NCBI GenBank assembly: GCA_963597355.1 | Contig: CAVBPR010000013.1 | Span: 62,001 to 126,000 of the forward strand | Origin: UMGS1766 sp963597355 | Lineage (GTDB): Bacteria; Bacillota; Clostridia; Oscillospirales; Oscillospiraceae | Direction: 5' to 3' | DNA length: 64,000 bases | Shown here: one piece after another, positions 33,208 to 42,700 of the stretch | Layout of the letters: each line of letters starts with the position of its first letter | Position numbering within the stretch: position 1 is the first letter of the stretch | Program-made: the position numbers and the translations under genes | Notes under the pieces: generated by a model | The model's database searches: none | Told to the model about the DNA's origin: nothing | What the model saw: the letters and a program-made list of their open reading frames with translations, nothing else

Positions 33208-34125
33208 ATGGGAAAAATTGCATTTGTTTTTTCCGGTCAGGGTGCTCAGGCCCCTGGTATGGGAAAAGAACTTTACGACTGCAGTGCTGCCGCGAAATCT
33301 GTCTTTGATTTGTGCGACAGCATTCGCCCCGGCACTTCTGCGCAATGCTTCGACGGCACCAAGGAAGAGCTGACCGTTACCGCAAACACACAGCCGGACA
33401 TGTTCGCTGTGGAAGTTGCTGCCGCTCAGGCGCTGATGGAGCAGGGCATCGTCCCCCACGCATTAGCCGGATTTTCCTTGGGTGAGATTTCTGCACTGGC
33501 TTTTTCCGGTGCAGTTTCTCTGGAGGATGGATTTCGTCTTGTCTGCCGTCGGGGTGAACTGATGCAGCAGGCTTCTGATGCGGCGGACTCCTCCATGGTT
33601 GCTGTGGTTAAACTCCCTCCGGAGAAGGTGGAGGCTTTGGCTTCTCAATTTGATCAGGTCTATCCTGTCAACTACAACAGCCCCGCTCAGACAGTCTGTG
33701 CAGGACTCAGCTCCAGCATGGATGGTTTCAAGGCCGCTGTGAAAGAAGCCGGAGGTCGTGCACTTCCCTTGAAAGTCAGCGGCGGTTTCCACTCCCCCTT
33801 TATGGCTTCTGCCGCTGAGGGCTTGGTATCCGTGCTGGAACCGATGAGCTTTCAGGCTCCCCGTTTTCCGCTGTATTCCAATGTAACAGCTTTGCCCTAT
33901 GAAAACGATCAATTCAAAGAGCTCTTGTCTCAGCAGGTTGTCAATCCTGTTCGTTGGCAGACCATCGTTGAAAACATGATCGATGCCGGTGTGGACACCT
34001 TTATCGAGGTTGGCCCCGGTAAAACTCTGTCCGGCTTAATCGGAAAAATTAATCCGGATGTAAGGGTGTTCAACGTGGAGGACAAAGAAAGCCTTGCGCA
34101 TACGGTTGAGGAGGTCAAAGCATGA
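33208..34125 (+). CDS. fabD: Malonyl-CoA:ACP transacylase
   Basis: A 305-residue FabD that loads malonyl onto ACP. It starts FVFSGQGAQAPGMGKEL; the nucleophile is Ser90 in AGFSLGEISAL; the catalytic histidine lies in GGFHSPFM. Overlaps fabG by four bases (ATGA). Confidence 0.96.
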   Translation: MGKIAFVFSGQGAQAPGMGKELYDCSAAAKSVFDLCDSIRPGTSAQCFDGTKEELTVTANTQPDMFAVEVAAAQALMEQGIVPHALAGFSLGEISALAFSGAVSLEDGFRLVCRRGELMQQASDAADSSMVAVVKLPPEKVEALASQFDQVYPVNYNSPAQTVCAGLSSSMDGFKAAVKEAGGRALPLKVSGGFHSPFMASAAEGLVSVLEPMSFQAPRFPLYSNVTALPYENDQFKELLSQQVVNPVRWQTIVENMIDAGVDTFIEVGPGKTLSGLIGKINPDVRVFNVEDKESLAHTVEEVKA

Positions 34126-34865
34126 CGCTGGAAGGAAAAGTTGCCGTTGTTACTGGCGGAAGTCAGGGAATCGGCGCCGCAATTGCCAAAAAGTTAGCAT
34201 CCGAAGGGGCAGATATTGCGATCCTTTATGTCGGCAATCCTGCTCCCGCAGAGGAAACTGTGGCTGCAATTCAGGCACTTGGCCGTAAAGTCGTGTGCAA
34301 AGTATGCGACGTGTCCAATTTTGACGAAACCCAGAGCGCGATAAAGGAGATTATCTCCGAGTTCGGCGGTGTAGACATTCTGGTCAACAATGCCGGTATT
34401 ACCCGCGACAAGGTTCTTCTGGCAATGACAGAAGCCGACTGGGACTCTGTGCTGGATGTCAATCTGAAGAGCATGTTTAACACAATCAAAGCCTGCTACC
34501 GTAACTTCATGAAGAAGAAAGCCGGCAAGATTATCAACATCAGCTCCGTCGCCGGACTGACTGGTAATGCCGGCCAGGCCAATTACTCCTCCTCCAAAGC
34601 CGGAGTGGTCGGTCTAACGAAGACGGTTGCCCGCGAGTTGGCCTCTCGGCATATCAACTGCAACGCCATTGCACCCGGTGCGATTCGCACTCCCATGACC
34701 GATGCGATGGATCCGAAGGATTTGCAGTCCATTCTGGATACGATTCCTCTTGGATTTATGGGAGAAGCAGAAGACATTGCTGAACTGGCCGCTTATTTGG
34801 CAAGCGATAAAGCAAAATACATTACCGGCGAAGTCATCCGTGTTGACGGCGGCATCGCTATGTAA
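34122..34865 (+). CDS. fabG: 3-oxoacyl-ACP reductase
   Basis: A 247-residue short-chain dehydrogenase. TGGSQGIGAA (residues 11-20) binds NADPH; NNAG is at 89-92; the catalytic triad is Ser142, Tyr155 and Lys159 (ANYSSSKAG). It reduces 3-ketoacyl-ACP. A hairpin-rich 111-base gap follows before fabF. Confidence 0.96.
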   Translation: MTLEGKVAVVTGGSQGIGAAIAKKLASEGADIAILYVGNPAPAEETVAAIQALGRKVVCKVCDVSNFDETQSAIKEIISEFGGVDILVNNAGITRDKVLLAMTEADWDSVLDVNLKSMFNTIKACYRNFMKKKAGKIINISSVAGLTGNAGQANYSSSKAGVVGLTKTVARELASRHINCNAIAPGAIRTPMTDAMDPKDLQSILDTIPLGFMGEAEDIAELAAYLASDKAKYITGEVIRVDGGIAM

Positions 34866-34874
34866 GCTGTTTGA

Positions 34875-34902
34875 TGCTCCGTCCGCCCTGGCGGGCGGAG
34901 CA
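34875..34902 (+). terminator. Internal hairpin between fabG and fabF
   Basis: TGCTCCG/CGGAGCA extends through CCGCC/GGCGG into a strong stem, followed by a second small stem ATTGGT/ACCAAT (34902-34920). No U-tract follows, so it may act in RNA processing or partial attenuation rather than full termination. Confidence 0.45.
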
Positions 34903-34976
34903 TTGGTATCATAAACCAATCTTTCTTTTCCATGTCATAAGCATGGAATCTGAATTGGAAAGGAAGAACAAATACG

Positions 34977-36209
34977 ATGAGAAGAGTTGCAGTGACAGGC
35001 CTCGGTGCGGTTACCCCCGTCGGCAACAATGTGGCGGATACTTGGGCCAGCCTGACCGCAGGCAAGCACGGCATTGCCCCCATCACAAAATTTGACACCG
35101 CTGATTTTAAGGCAACCCTGGCTGCAGAGGTAAAGGACTTTGATCCCCTGTTGACGATGGATCGCAGCTTTGTCCGCCGCAATGATCCGTTCTGCCTGTT
35201 CGCCGTTGCCGCTTCCGTGGAAGCTATGGAAGATTCCGGACTGGCTGATCATATTGATCCGGAACGCCTCGGTGTCTATTTCAGCTCCGGTATCGGCGGC
35301 CTGTCCTCGCTGTGCACCGAGTACAGCAAATTGCGTGATAAGGGCCCCCGCCGGGTTTCCCCTTACACAATCACCATGATGATGCCCAATGACGCGGCGG
35401 GTGAAATTTCGATTCGTCATGGTGCAAAGGGTCCCTCTATGGGCTTTACCTCTGCCTGTGCCTCCAGCACCCATGCCATTGGCGAAGCATATCGCGCTAT
35501 CGCTCATGGTTATGCAGATGCAATCATTGCCGGCGGCAGTGAGGCAACCATTACGGAAATTGCCACCGCCGGTTTCGCCAACTGCATGGCACTGGCTTCT
35601 ACAACAGATCCAGATCGCGCTTCCATCCCCTTCGATGCCGAACGCAGCGGCTTTGTCATGGGCGAAGGCGGTGCATGCCTGATTCTGGAGGAATATGAGC
35701 ACGCAAAGGCCCGGGGTGCAAAGATCTATGCTGAACTGTGCGGCTATGGTGCAACATCCGACGCCCATCACATTACCGCCCCCGATCCGGAAGGAATTCA
35801 GGGTGCGCGTGCAATCCGCATGGCATATGAGCAAAGCAGAGTCAACAGTGAAAAGATTTATGTAAACGCCCATGGTACCTCAACGCCCATGAACGACAAA
35901 ACCGAGACTGCCGCTCTGAAAGCTGCTTTGGGCGATGAACTGGCACATAAAATTGTGGTCAGCTCCACAAAGAGCATGACCGGTCATATGCTGGGTGCGG
36001 CAGGCGCGACAGAAGCTGTCGCTTCCGTTCTCGCTCTTTATCATGGCGTTGTGCCGCCCACCATCGGCCTGCAGAATGCAGATCCTGATTGTGACCTGGA
36101 TTATTGCCCCAATGTAAAACGAGAGATGGAACTGGATCTTGCCTTGTCTACATCCCTTGGTTTTGGTGGTCATAACGGCTGTATTGCCTTTAAAAAGGCG
36201 GAGGATTAA
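34977..36209 (+). CDS. fabF: 3-oxoacyl-ACP synthase II
   Basis: A 410-residue condensing enzyme. The active cysteine is Cys161 (TSACASSTHAIG), with histidines in VNAHGTSTPMND and MTGHMLGAAGATEA. It elongates acyl-ACP with malonyl-ACP. The starter enzyme FabH is not in the window. Confidence 0.96.
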   Translation: MRRVAVTGLGAVTPVGNNVADTWASLTAGKHGIAPITKFDTADFKATLAAEVKDFDPLLTMDRSFVRRNDPFCLFAVAASVEAMEDSGLADHIDPERLGVYFSSGIGGLSSLCTEYSKLRDKGPRRVSPYTITMMMPNDAAGEISIRHGAKGPSMGFTSACASSTHAIGEAYRAIAHGYADAIIAGGSEATITEIATAGFANCMALASTTDPDRASIPFDAERSGFVMGEGGACLILEEYEHAKARGAKIYAELCGYGATSDAHHITAPDPEGIQGARAIRMAYEQSRVNSEKIYVNAHGTSTPMNDKTETAALKAALGDELAHKIVVSSTKSMTGHMLGAAGATEAVASVLALYHGVVPPTIGLQNADPDCDLDYCPNVKREMELDLALSTSLGFGGHNGCIAFKKAED

Positions 36210-36213
36210 GCGC

Positions 36214-36639
36214 ATGAATCAGGAAGCAATCAAAAAAATTCTCCCCCACCGGGACAATATGCTCCTGGTGCAGGAAGCTGAAGTCATAGATGGCGTAGCG
36301 CATGCGAAATACCATGTCAGCGGCGACGAATGGTTCTTAAAGGGACATTTCCCCGGCAATCCGGTTGTACCCGGTGTAATCCTGTGTGAAATGATGGCGC
36401 AGGGTGCCTGCGTCCTCCTGGCGAATGGACAATTAGGCGACGTAACTCCCATGTTCACCAGCATGGATAAGGTGCGCTTCAAGAACCCTGTCAAGCCGGG
36501 TGACACGCTGGAAAGCGAAAGCGTGATCACAAAAAGCAAGGGACCATTCTATTTTGCAAGTGCAAAAGGATATGTAGACGGCAAGCTCTGTGTTTCCGCT
36601 GATTTTTCTTTCGCTTTGGTGAAGGGAAACAAGGAATAA
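36214..36639 (+). CDS. fabZ: 3-hydroxyacyl-ACP dehydratase
   Basis: A 141-residue hot-dog-fold protein. ILPHRDNMLLVQ opens it, and FLKGHFPGNPVVPGVILCEM contains His45 and Glu59 of the active site. The ATG at 36214 has GGAGG upstream and lies four bases after the fabF stop. In many clostridia accB lies between fabF and fabZ; here it does not. Confidence 0.95.
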   Translation: MNQEAIKKILPHRDNMLLVQEAEVIDGVAHAKYHVSGDEWFLKGHFPGNPVVPGVILCEMMAQGACVLLANGQLGDVTPMFTSMDKVRFKNPVKPGDTLESESVITKSKGPFYFASAKGYVDGKLCVSADFSFALVKGNKE

Positions 36640-36678
36640 ACACATTGCCTTGAACAGAAAGAAAGTAGGCATTGATCT

Positions 36679-37533
36679 ATGCAGTTGAATAATCTGTTTA
36701 AGCGGCAGAAGGTGACACCACCAGATGCCAAAGTGGCGGAACCGGCTGGCGCTGAGCCAACTAAGACCTGCCCTCGTTGTGAAAAAGAGCTCACAACACC
36801 CGAATTGGAAACATTAAATTATGTCTGCCCTTGTGGATATCACTTCCGTATTGCTGCCCGCAAGCGCCTGCTGTCCCTGATCGATGCAGACAGTTTCTGG
36901 GAGATGGACAGTGATTTGAAGGGCGGCGATCCCATTCACTTCACAAACTATGCCGCTAAGAAGGAAAAGTTGCGTGCCAGCAGTGGCGAAAACGAGGCCG
37001 TTATCTGTGGCACTGCCACCATCGGCGGCGAGCGCTGCGCTATTTTTGTAATGGAGCCCTATTTCATGATGGGTTCCATGGGCTGCGTTGTGGGTGAAAA
37101 AGTGACTCGACTGTTTGAGTTTGCTACCCACAATCGTCTCCCCGTTGTAGGCTTTACAGTTTCCGGCGGTGCTCGTATGCAGGAGGGAATTTTGTCCCTG
37201 ATGCAGATGGCAAAAACCTCTGGTGCAGTAAAAATGCACAGTGATGCCGGTTTGCTTTATATGGTAATCCTGACTGACCCGACTACCGGTGGCGTTACAG
37301 CAAGTTACGCAATGGAAGCGGATATCATTCTCTCTGAACCGGGTGCATTGATCGGCTTTGCCGGTCCCCGTGTTATTGAACAGACCATCCGCAAAAAGTT
37401 ACCTGCCGGGTTCCAGCGTGCTGAGTTCCAGGTGGAACACGGTTTTGTAGATGCAATCGTTCCCCGCTCTGAGCAGAAAGAAACCATCGAAAAGCTATTG
37501 AAAATCCACTCTTGGAAGGAGGCGAAACACTGA
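36679..37533 (+). CDS. accD: Acetyl-CoA carboxylase carboxyltransferase subunit beta
   Basis: A 284-residue carboxyltransferase half. The crotonase-like core has GTATIGGERCAIFVMEP, the oxyanion region TVSGGARMQEGILSLMQM, and LTDPTTGGVTASYAMEAD. The N-terminal zinc finger starts CPRC as usual, but the second cysteine pair reads VCPCGYHF, i.e. C-x-C instead of C-x-x-C. It works with AccA, encoded one base downstream; biotin carrier and carboxylase genes are absent. Confidence 0.95.
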   Translation: MQLNNLFKRQKVTPPDAKVAEPAGAEPTKTCPRCEKELTTPELETLNYVCPCGYHFRIAARKRLLSLIDADSFWEMDSDLKGGDPIHFTNYAAKKEKLRASSGENEAVICGTATIGGERCAIFVMEPYFMMGSMGCVVGEKVTRLFEFATHNRLPVVGFTVSGGARMQEGILSLMQMAKTSGAVKMHSDAGLLYMVILTDPTTGGVTASYAMEADIILSEPGALIGFAGPRVIEQTIRKKLPAGFQRAEFQVEHGFVDAIVPRSEQKETIEKLLKIHSWKEAKH

Positions 37534-37534
37534 C

Positions 37535-38332
37535 ATGGAGATGACTTCTTACGAACGCGTGCAGGCTTCCCGTGCCAGCAATCGTCCCACTGGACTGGAC
37601 TATATTCGCAGCATTTTTCATGATTTTATGGAATTGCATGGTGACCGTCGTTTTGCCGACGATGGTGCCATCGTTGGCGGCATTGGCTGGCTCCGGGATA
37701 TGCCCGTCACTGTAATCGCAATTGAAAAAGGCAAGGATCTGAACGAGCGCTTTAAGCGCAATTTTGGTTCTCCTATGCCGGAGGGTTATCGTAAGGCACT
37801 GCGTCTGATGAAGCAGGCAGAAAAGTTCCACCGTCCGGTCGTCTGCTTTGTGGACACTGCCGGTGCCGGTTGTGACATGGGCGCAGAGGAACGCGGCCAG
37901 GGACAGGCCATTGCTGAGAATCTGATGGAAATGATGTGGCTGAAAACCCCCATCATCACGGTTATGGTCGGTCAGGGCGGCAGCGGCGGTGCCCTTGCTC
38001 TGGCGGTCGCAAATCAGGTCTGGATGGAAGAGAATGCATGGTACAGTGTTATTTCTCCTGAGGGCTGCGCCTCTATCCTCTGGAAAGACAGTAAAAAAGT
38101 GCAGGAAGCCTGCGACTGCCTGCATTTGACCGCAGCTGACCTGAAAGAACTGGATGTAATCGACTGGGTTATTCCAGAGGGCGACAGCAAGGACTTCACC
38201 CCGATTTTCCAGGACATTGAAGCAAGATTGGCGCATGAAATTCCCCAACTGATGGTTCTCTCTCCGGAGGAAATTGCCCAGCAGCGCTATGCAAAATTCC
38301 GCAAATATGGCGTTGCAGACGGTGCAATTTAA
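37535..38332 (+). CDS. accA: Acetyl-CoA carboxylase carboxyltransferase subunit alpha
   Basis: A 265-residue carboxyltransferase half, shorter than the E. coli protein (319) through a reduced N-terminus, as common in Firmicutes. Core motifs are FMELHGDRRFADDGAIVGG, FGSPMPEGYRKALRLM, FVDTAGAGCDMGAEERGQG and VMVGQGGSGGALALAVAN, then ISPEGCASILWKD. Last gene of the operon; a hairpin follows. Confidence 0.96.
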   Translation: MEMTSYERVQASRASNRPTGLDYIRSIFHDFMELHGDRRFADDGAIVGGIGWLRDMPVTVIAIEKGKDLNERFKRNFGSPMPEGYRKALRLMKQAEKFHRPVVCFVDTAGAGCDMGAEERGQGQAIAENLMEMMWLKTPIITVMVGQGGSGGALALAVANQVWMEENAWYSVISPEGCASILWKDSKKVQEACDCLHLTAADLKELDVIDWVIPEGDSKDFTPIFQDIEARLAHEIPQLMVLSPEEIAQQRYAKFRKYGVADGAI

Positions 38333-38358
38333 TTTGGACTTATATCTTTGCATGTTGA

Positions 38359-38393
38359 AAACCCCGGCTTTGCAGAAAGCAAAGTCGGGGTTT
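38359..38393 (+). terminator. Terminator after accA
   Basis: A 15-pair stem (AAACCCCGGCTTTGC with GCAAAGTCGGGGTTT, one G-U pair) with an AGAAA loop, followed by a weakly U-rich TTTCCAATTTT. It lies 26 bases after the stop codon. Confidence 0.7.
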
Positions 38394-38438
38394 CCAATTT
38401 TAATCACTATTGCGCATAATCTAATTATACAGAACACT

Positions 38439-39401
38439 TTACTTTGTCTGCTCAAAGAAATCCATACAACGCTGTTTGTAATCCGGGGCTTCATCATAGA
38501 CACCGTGTCCATAGCTTGCATCATAGAGATAAATCTCGCAATTCAGTGCTTCTGCAATTTCTTTTGAACCTTCCGCCGTAACGACCTTGTCCCCTTCTGA
38601 TCCTAACACAAGCACAGGGCACTGAATCGAAGAAAGTTCCTCAGAACAATCAAAGGACATGCAGGATTTGATCATAATGATAAGCCGTTCATATTCTTCG
38701 TCTGTAATTCCCGCGTTCGACGAAATCAGCACATCCCGATACGCATCCAATGTAGTTTTTGAATAAATATCATCAACAAACTTTTCAAGAAGAGCATTTT
38801 CGTCCTTTTCCTCTGCCAGCGCAAGCCACTCATTTCCTACCGCCTCAAAGGTTGCATTCTGCTTGGAAAGCGTCGAACCGAGAACCATTTTCTCGACCAG
38901 TTCCGGATAGTCGATTGCAATATACTGTGCGATCATTCCGCCCTGGGATGCGCCAAAAATATAGGCGTCTTTAATATTCAGCGCTTTCATAGCCTCTGCC
39001 GTAGATGCAGCCAAATCCCGAATTGTCGTTCCATCCTGCAACTGCTTGGGGCGATCAAAAAGATAGACTGTATAATCCTCTGCAAAATCCTTGTACGCTT
39101 CTGCAACGGAATTGGCAAGTCCCATGACGCTGTGTACAGAAAGGCCTGGAAGTATCACAAAGTTTTTCTCGCCCTTTCCAAATACCATGTAATCCATCTC
39201 TACATTTCCCGTGGAAACCGTTTTTACCTCAACTGTCACTGCTGTTTCATCCTCATCTTCCGTGATTGAACTGCTCTGAGTATCTGTTGCCGATTCACCG
39301 CCGGACTCATCACTCGACTTATTTTGGCAACCAACCAAACTAATCAGCATTGCGCTGACAACAAACAGCAGCAACACGCATTTCTTTAATTTTGAACTCA
39401 T
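38439..39401 (-). CDS. Alpha/beta-hydrolase lipoprotein
   Basis: A 320-residue exported lipoprotein. MSSKLKKCVLLLFVVSAMLI is followed by lipobox SLVGC (Cys25) and an acidic Ser/Asp/Glu linker. The hydrolase fold shows YIFGASQGGMIAQYIA (nucleophile Ser), LVLGSEGDKV (acid) and DASYGHGVYDEA (His). Substrates may be esters, lactones or peptides; none can be assigned. The ATG at 39401 is chosen because GGGAG precedes it and the lipobox is then correctly placed; longer versions would bury the signal peptide. Stands alone between the fab-acc operon and tRNA-Arg. Confidence 0.85.
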   Translation of the reverse strand: MSSKLKKCVLLLFVVSAMLISLVGCQNKSSDESGGESATDTQSSSITEDEDETAVTVEVKTVSTGNVEMDYMVFGKGEKNFVILPGLSVHSVMGLANSVAEAYKDFAEDYTVYLFDRPKQLQDGTTIRDLAASTAEAMKALNIKDAYIFGASQGGMIAQYIAIDYPELVEKMVLGSTLSKQNATFEAVGNEWLALAEEKDENALLEKFVDDIYSKTTLDAYRDVLISSNAGITDEEYERLIIMIKSCMSFDCSEELSSIQCPVLVLGSEGDKVVTAEGSKEIAEALNCEIYLYDASYGHGVYDEAPDYKQRCMDFFEQTK

Positions 39402-39487
39402 TTTGCTCTCCCTTCTGATGGAAATACGCATGTAAATAAAAAGACATACGCAAATACACTGCAAACGATCCAATATATAGTATAGGA

Positions 39488-39532
39488 AAAAAGCCGTAAT
39501 TGCAATACATTTTGTATTACAATTACGGCTTT
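39488..39532 (-). terminator. Terminator after tRNA-Arg
   Basis: About 20-pair stem (AAAGCCGTAATTG and complement, one mismatch) around ATTT, followed on the minus strand by six Ts. It begins directly at the CCA end of the tRNA. Confidence 0.85.
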
Positions 39533-39608
39533 TGGTACGCCCGAAGGGACTCGAACCCCCAGTAACTGGAACCGGAATCCAGTGCCTTATCCATTAGACC
39601 ACGGGCGC
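39533..39608 (-). tRNA. tRNA-Arg (anticodon CCG), CCA encoded
   Basis: Acceptor GCGCCCG (39608-39602) pairs with CGGGCGT, with a G-U first pair. The anticodon arm is CTGGA-TTCCGGT-TCCAG, giving anticodon CCG. The T arm has GGGGG-TTCGAGT-CCCTT. Discriminator A at 39536 and an encoded CCA at 39535-39533. It reads the arginine codon CGG. Confidence 0.93.
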
Positions 39609-39626
39609 ATAACTCACAGCTAAAAT

Positions 39627-39655
39627 ATTATACCGCATTTCACCGATTTTGTAAA
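39627..39655 (-). promoter_or_regulatory. tRNA-Arg promoter
   Basis: Minus-strand TTTACA (39655-39650) and TATAAT (39632-39627), spacer 17, about 20 bases before the mature tRNA. Confidence 0.7.
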
Positions 39656-39675
39656 GAAAAAAGTGTTCAAACTTT

Positions 39676-39716
39676 CCTGTCACAGTTGCATTTACTGAAA
39701 ATGCAACTGTGACAGG
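39676..39716 (-). terminator. Hairpin after rpoC
   Basis: A perfect 16-pair stem (CCTGTCACAGTTGCAT and complement) with a nine-base loop starts 11 bases after the rpoC stop. The U-tract (CTTTTTT) comes about 14 bases later, so termination or stability function is likely but not textbook. Transcription passing it would reach the tRNA-Arg promoter. Confidence 0.65.
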
Positions 39717-39726
39717 TCATGTTCAA

Positions 39727-42700
39727 TTATTCCTCGATGGAAACGGGAACAAGTTCCTCCTCGATACTGAGCAACTCGTCTTCCTCTGCAACGACGGACT
39801 CGTCAGGCTGTGTAATTCCCTCATCATCAATGGCATCCACGGCGCTGTAAAGGCCGGAGCCGGCAGGAATCAACTTACCGATGATAACATTTTCCTTCAA
39901 GCCCAGCAGGTGGTCAACCTTGCCGCTGATAGCAGCCTCGGTCAACACCTTTGTGGTTTCCTGGAAGGAAGCCGCAGACAGGAAGGAGTCGGTAGCCAGA
40001 GAAGCCTTTGTAATACCCAGCAGCATTCTGGTGCAGGTAGGCAAGCGGAGCTCCTCGCCCTCCTCGTTGCGTTCGCCTGCATCAATGCGAGCCTGAACCT
40101 TGGCAACTGCATCGTCGAAGGTAATCACGTTGATTGCTGCACCGCTGAGCAGGTCAGAATCGCCAGAATCCTCAACGCGGACCTTGCGCATCATCTGACG
40201 GCAGATAACCTCAATGTGCTTATCGTTGATGTCAACGCCCTGGCTGCGGTAAGGTTTCAAAACTTCCATAACCAGATACTCATGCAGAGCGGAAATGCCG
40301 CGAATACGCAGAACATCCTGGGGATACAGCGCACCGGGAACCAGCTGGAATCCCTGCTCCACATAATCTCCTTCCTTAACCAGCAAGCTGGAGTAAGGCA
40401 GAGAATAGGTACAAACCTCACCATCATTTGCGGTGATATTGACATTGACCATCGAACCCTTCTTGGTTTCTTCAATGGACACACGGCCGGAAATTTCAGC
40501 CAGCTGAGCCATCTTCTTCGGCTTACGGGCCTCAAACAATTCCTCAACACGGGGCAGACCCTGGGTGATGTCGCCGCCAGCAACACCGCCGGAGTGGAAG
40601 GTACGCATGGTCAGCTGCGTGCCAGGCTCACCGATGGACTGGGCTGCAATTACGCCAACTGCTTCGCCCAGGCCGACGCGCTCGCCGTTTGCCAGGTTCA
40701 TGCCGTAGCACTTGGAGCAAACACCCCGACGTGCACGGCAGGTCAGAACGCTGCGGACCTTGATCGAAGAGATACCATGGGCTTCGAGGATTTTCACATC
40801 GCTGCCCTTGAGCATCGTATCGGTATCAAAGAGCACCTCGCCGGTCTTAGGATCGCAAAGCGGCTCAGCAAGGTAACGGCCCTTGATACGCTCGGAGAAT
40901 TCCTCGATGATCTGGCCTTCTTCGCTCAACTCATAAACATTGATACCGTCCGTCGTGCCGCAATCTTCCTCACGGATGATAACATCCTGAGAAACGTCAA
41001 CCAGACGACGGGTCAAATATCCGGAGTCAGCGGTACGCAATGCCGTATCGGTCAAGCCCTTACGTGCGCCACGAGAAGAGATGAAGTATTCCAGTACCGT
41101 CAGACCTTCACGATAGTTTGCCTTGACGGGGATTTCGATCGTACGACCGGCGGTATTTGCAAGCAAGCCGCGCATGCCGGCCAGCTGACGAATCTGAGCC
41201 ATAGAACCACGAGCACCAGAGTCAGCCATGATAAAGATTGGGTTGTACTGATCCAGGTTCTCCATCAGTGCGGTGGAAACCTGACCGGTTGTTGCTTCCC
41301 ATTCCTTAACGACCAGACGATAGCGTTCGTCGTTTGTCAACATACCCATACGGAACAGACGCTCAATCTCAACCACCTTTTCCTCTGTGGTCTTGATCAG
41401 CTCGTATTTCTTGGGCGGGATCGACATGTCGTAGATGGAAACGGTCAAGGAAGCCAGGGTGGAATAATGATAGCCCTGTGCCTTGATTGCGTCCAGCACC
41501 TCAGCGGAGACGGCAAATCCGTGCGCAGAAATGCAGCGTTCCACGATCTTAGACAGAATCTTCTTTCCGCAAACCTCGTTGATTTCCGGATTCAGGCAAG
41601 TCTCCTCGTTATCACGATCCTGGAAGCCAAGATCCTGAGGAATCTTCTCGTTGAAGATCAACCGGCCAACCGTGGTTCGAACCAGCTTCTGAATGGGTTC
41701 TCCCTTGCAGGTACCGCTGCGCCAAACCAGAATCGGCTCGTGAATGTCCAGCTCGTCCTGATTTTCCAGAAGTGTCAGATCGATCACGTTGGTATTCTTC
41801 TTCTTGCGCTCCAGCATGCACTGGTCATAGGCCAGTAAAGCCTCGTTATCACTGCTGAAGATACGATAGAACTCTCTGGGCAGTGTGCCGCTCTGTGCAG
41901 CCTCCTGAGCCAGATAGCCGGTGGTACGAACATAGGGCTCATAGCGTCCCTCGTGCTCATGATCCGCAACCCAAATGATGTCATTGGGCGTAATCGCGCC
42001 ATCTTCAATTGCGGCAACCGCGTCTGCAGCCGTTTCAAATGTGCGCTCCGGCACGTGAATCCGCTCGCGCTCATAGGTCAGGTAGTAAGAACCCAGAATC
42101 ATATCCTGCGTCGGTACGGTAACCGGGCTGCCATCCTGAGGACGCAGCAGGTTGTTCGCCGACAGCATCAAAATACGGGCTTCGGTCTGAGCTTCTGCAG
42201 ACAGCGGCACGTGAACTGCCATCTGGTCGCCATCGAAGTCAGCGTTAAACGGGGTGCAAACCAGCGGATGCAGCTTAATTGCGCGGCCTTCCACCAGCAC
42301 CGGCTCGAACGCCTGAATGCCCAGACGGTGTAGCGTAGGTGCACGGTTCAGCATGACAGGGTGATCCTTGATAACAAACTCAAGGGCATCCCAAACGGCA
42401 GCCTCGCCCTTGTCCACCATTTTCTTGGCGGACTTAATGTTATTGGCCTTGTGATCCTCCACCAGTTTCTTCATAACAAAGGGGCGGAAGAGTTCGATTG
42501 CCATCTCCTTCGGCAAACCGCACTGATAGATCTTCAGCTCGGGGCCGACAACGATAACGGAACGGCCGGAATAGTCCACGCGCTTACCCAGCAGGTTCTG
42601 ACGGAAACGTCCCTGCTTACCTTTCAGCATATCAGAAAGGCTCTTCAGCGCACGGCTGTTGGCACCGGTAACCGCACGGCCACGACGGCCGTTATCGATC

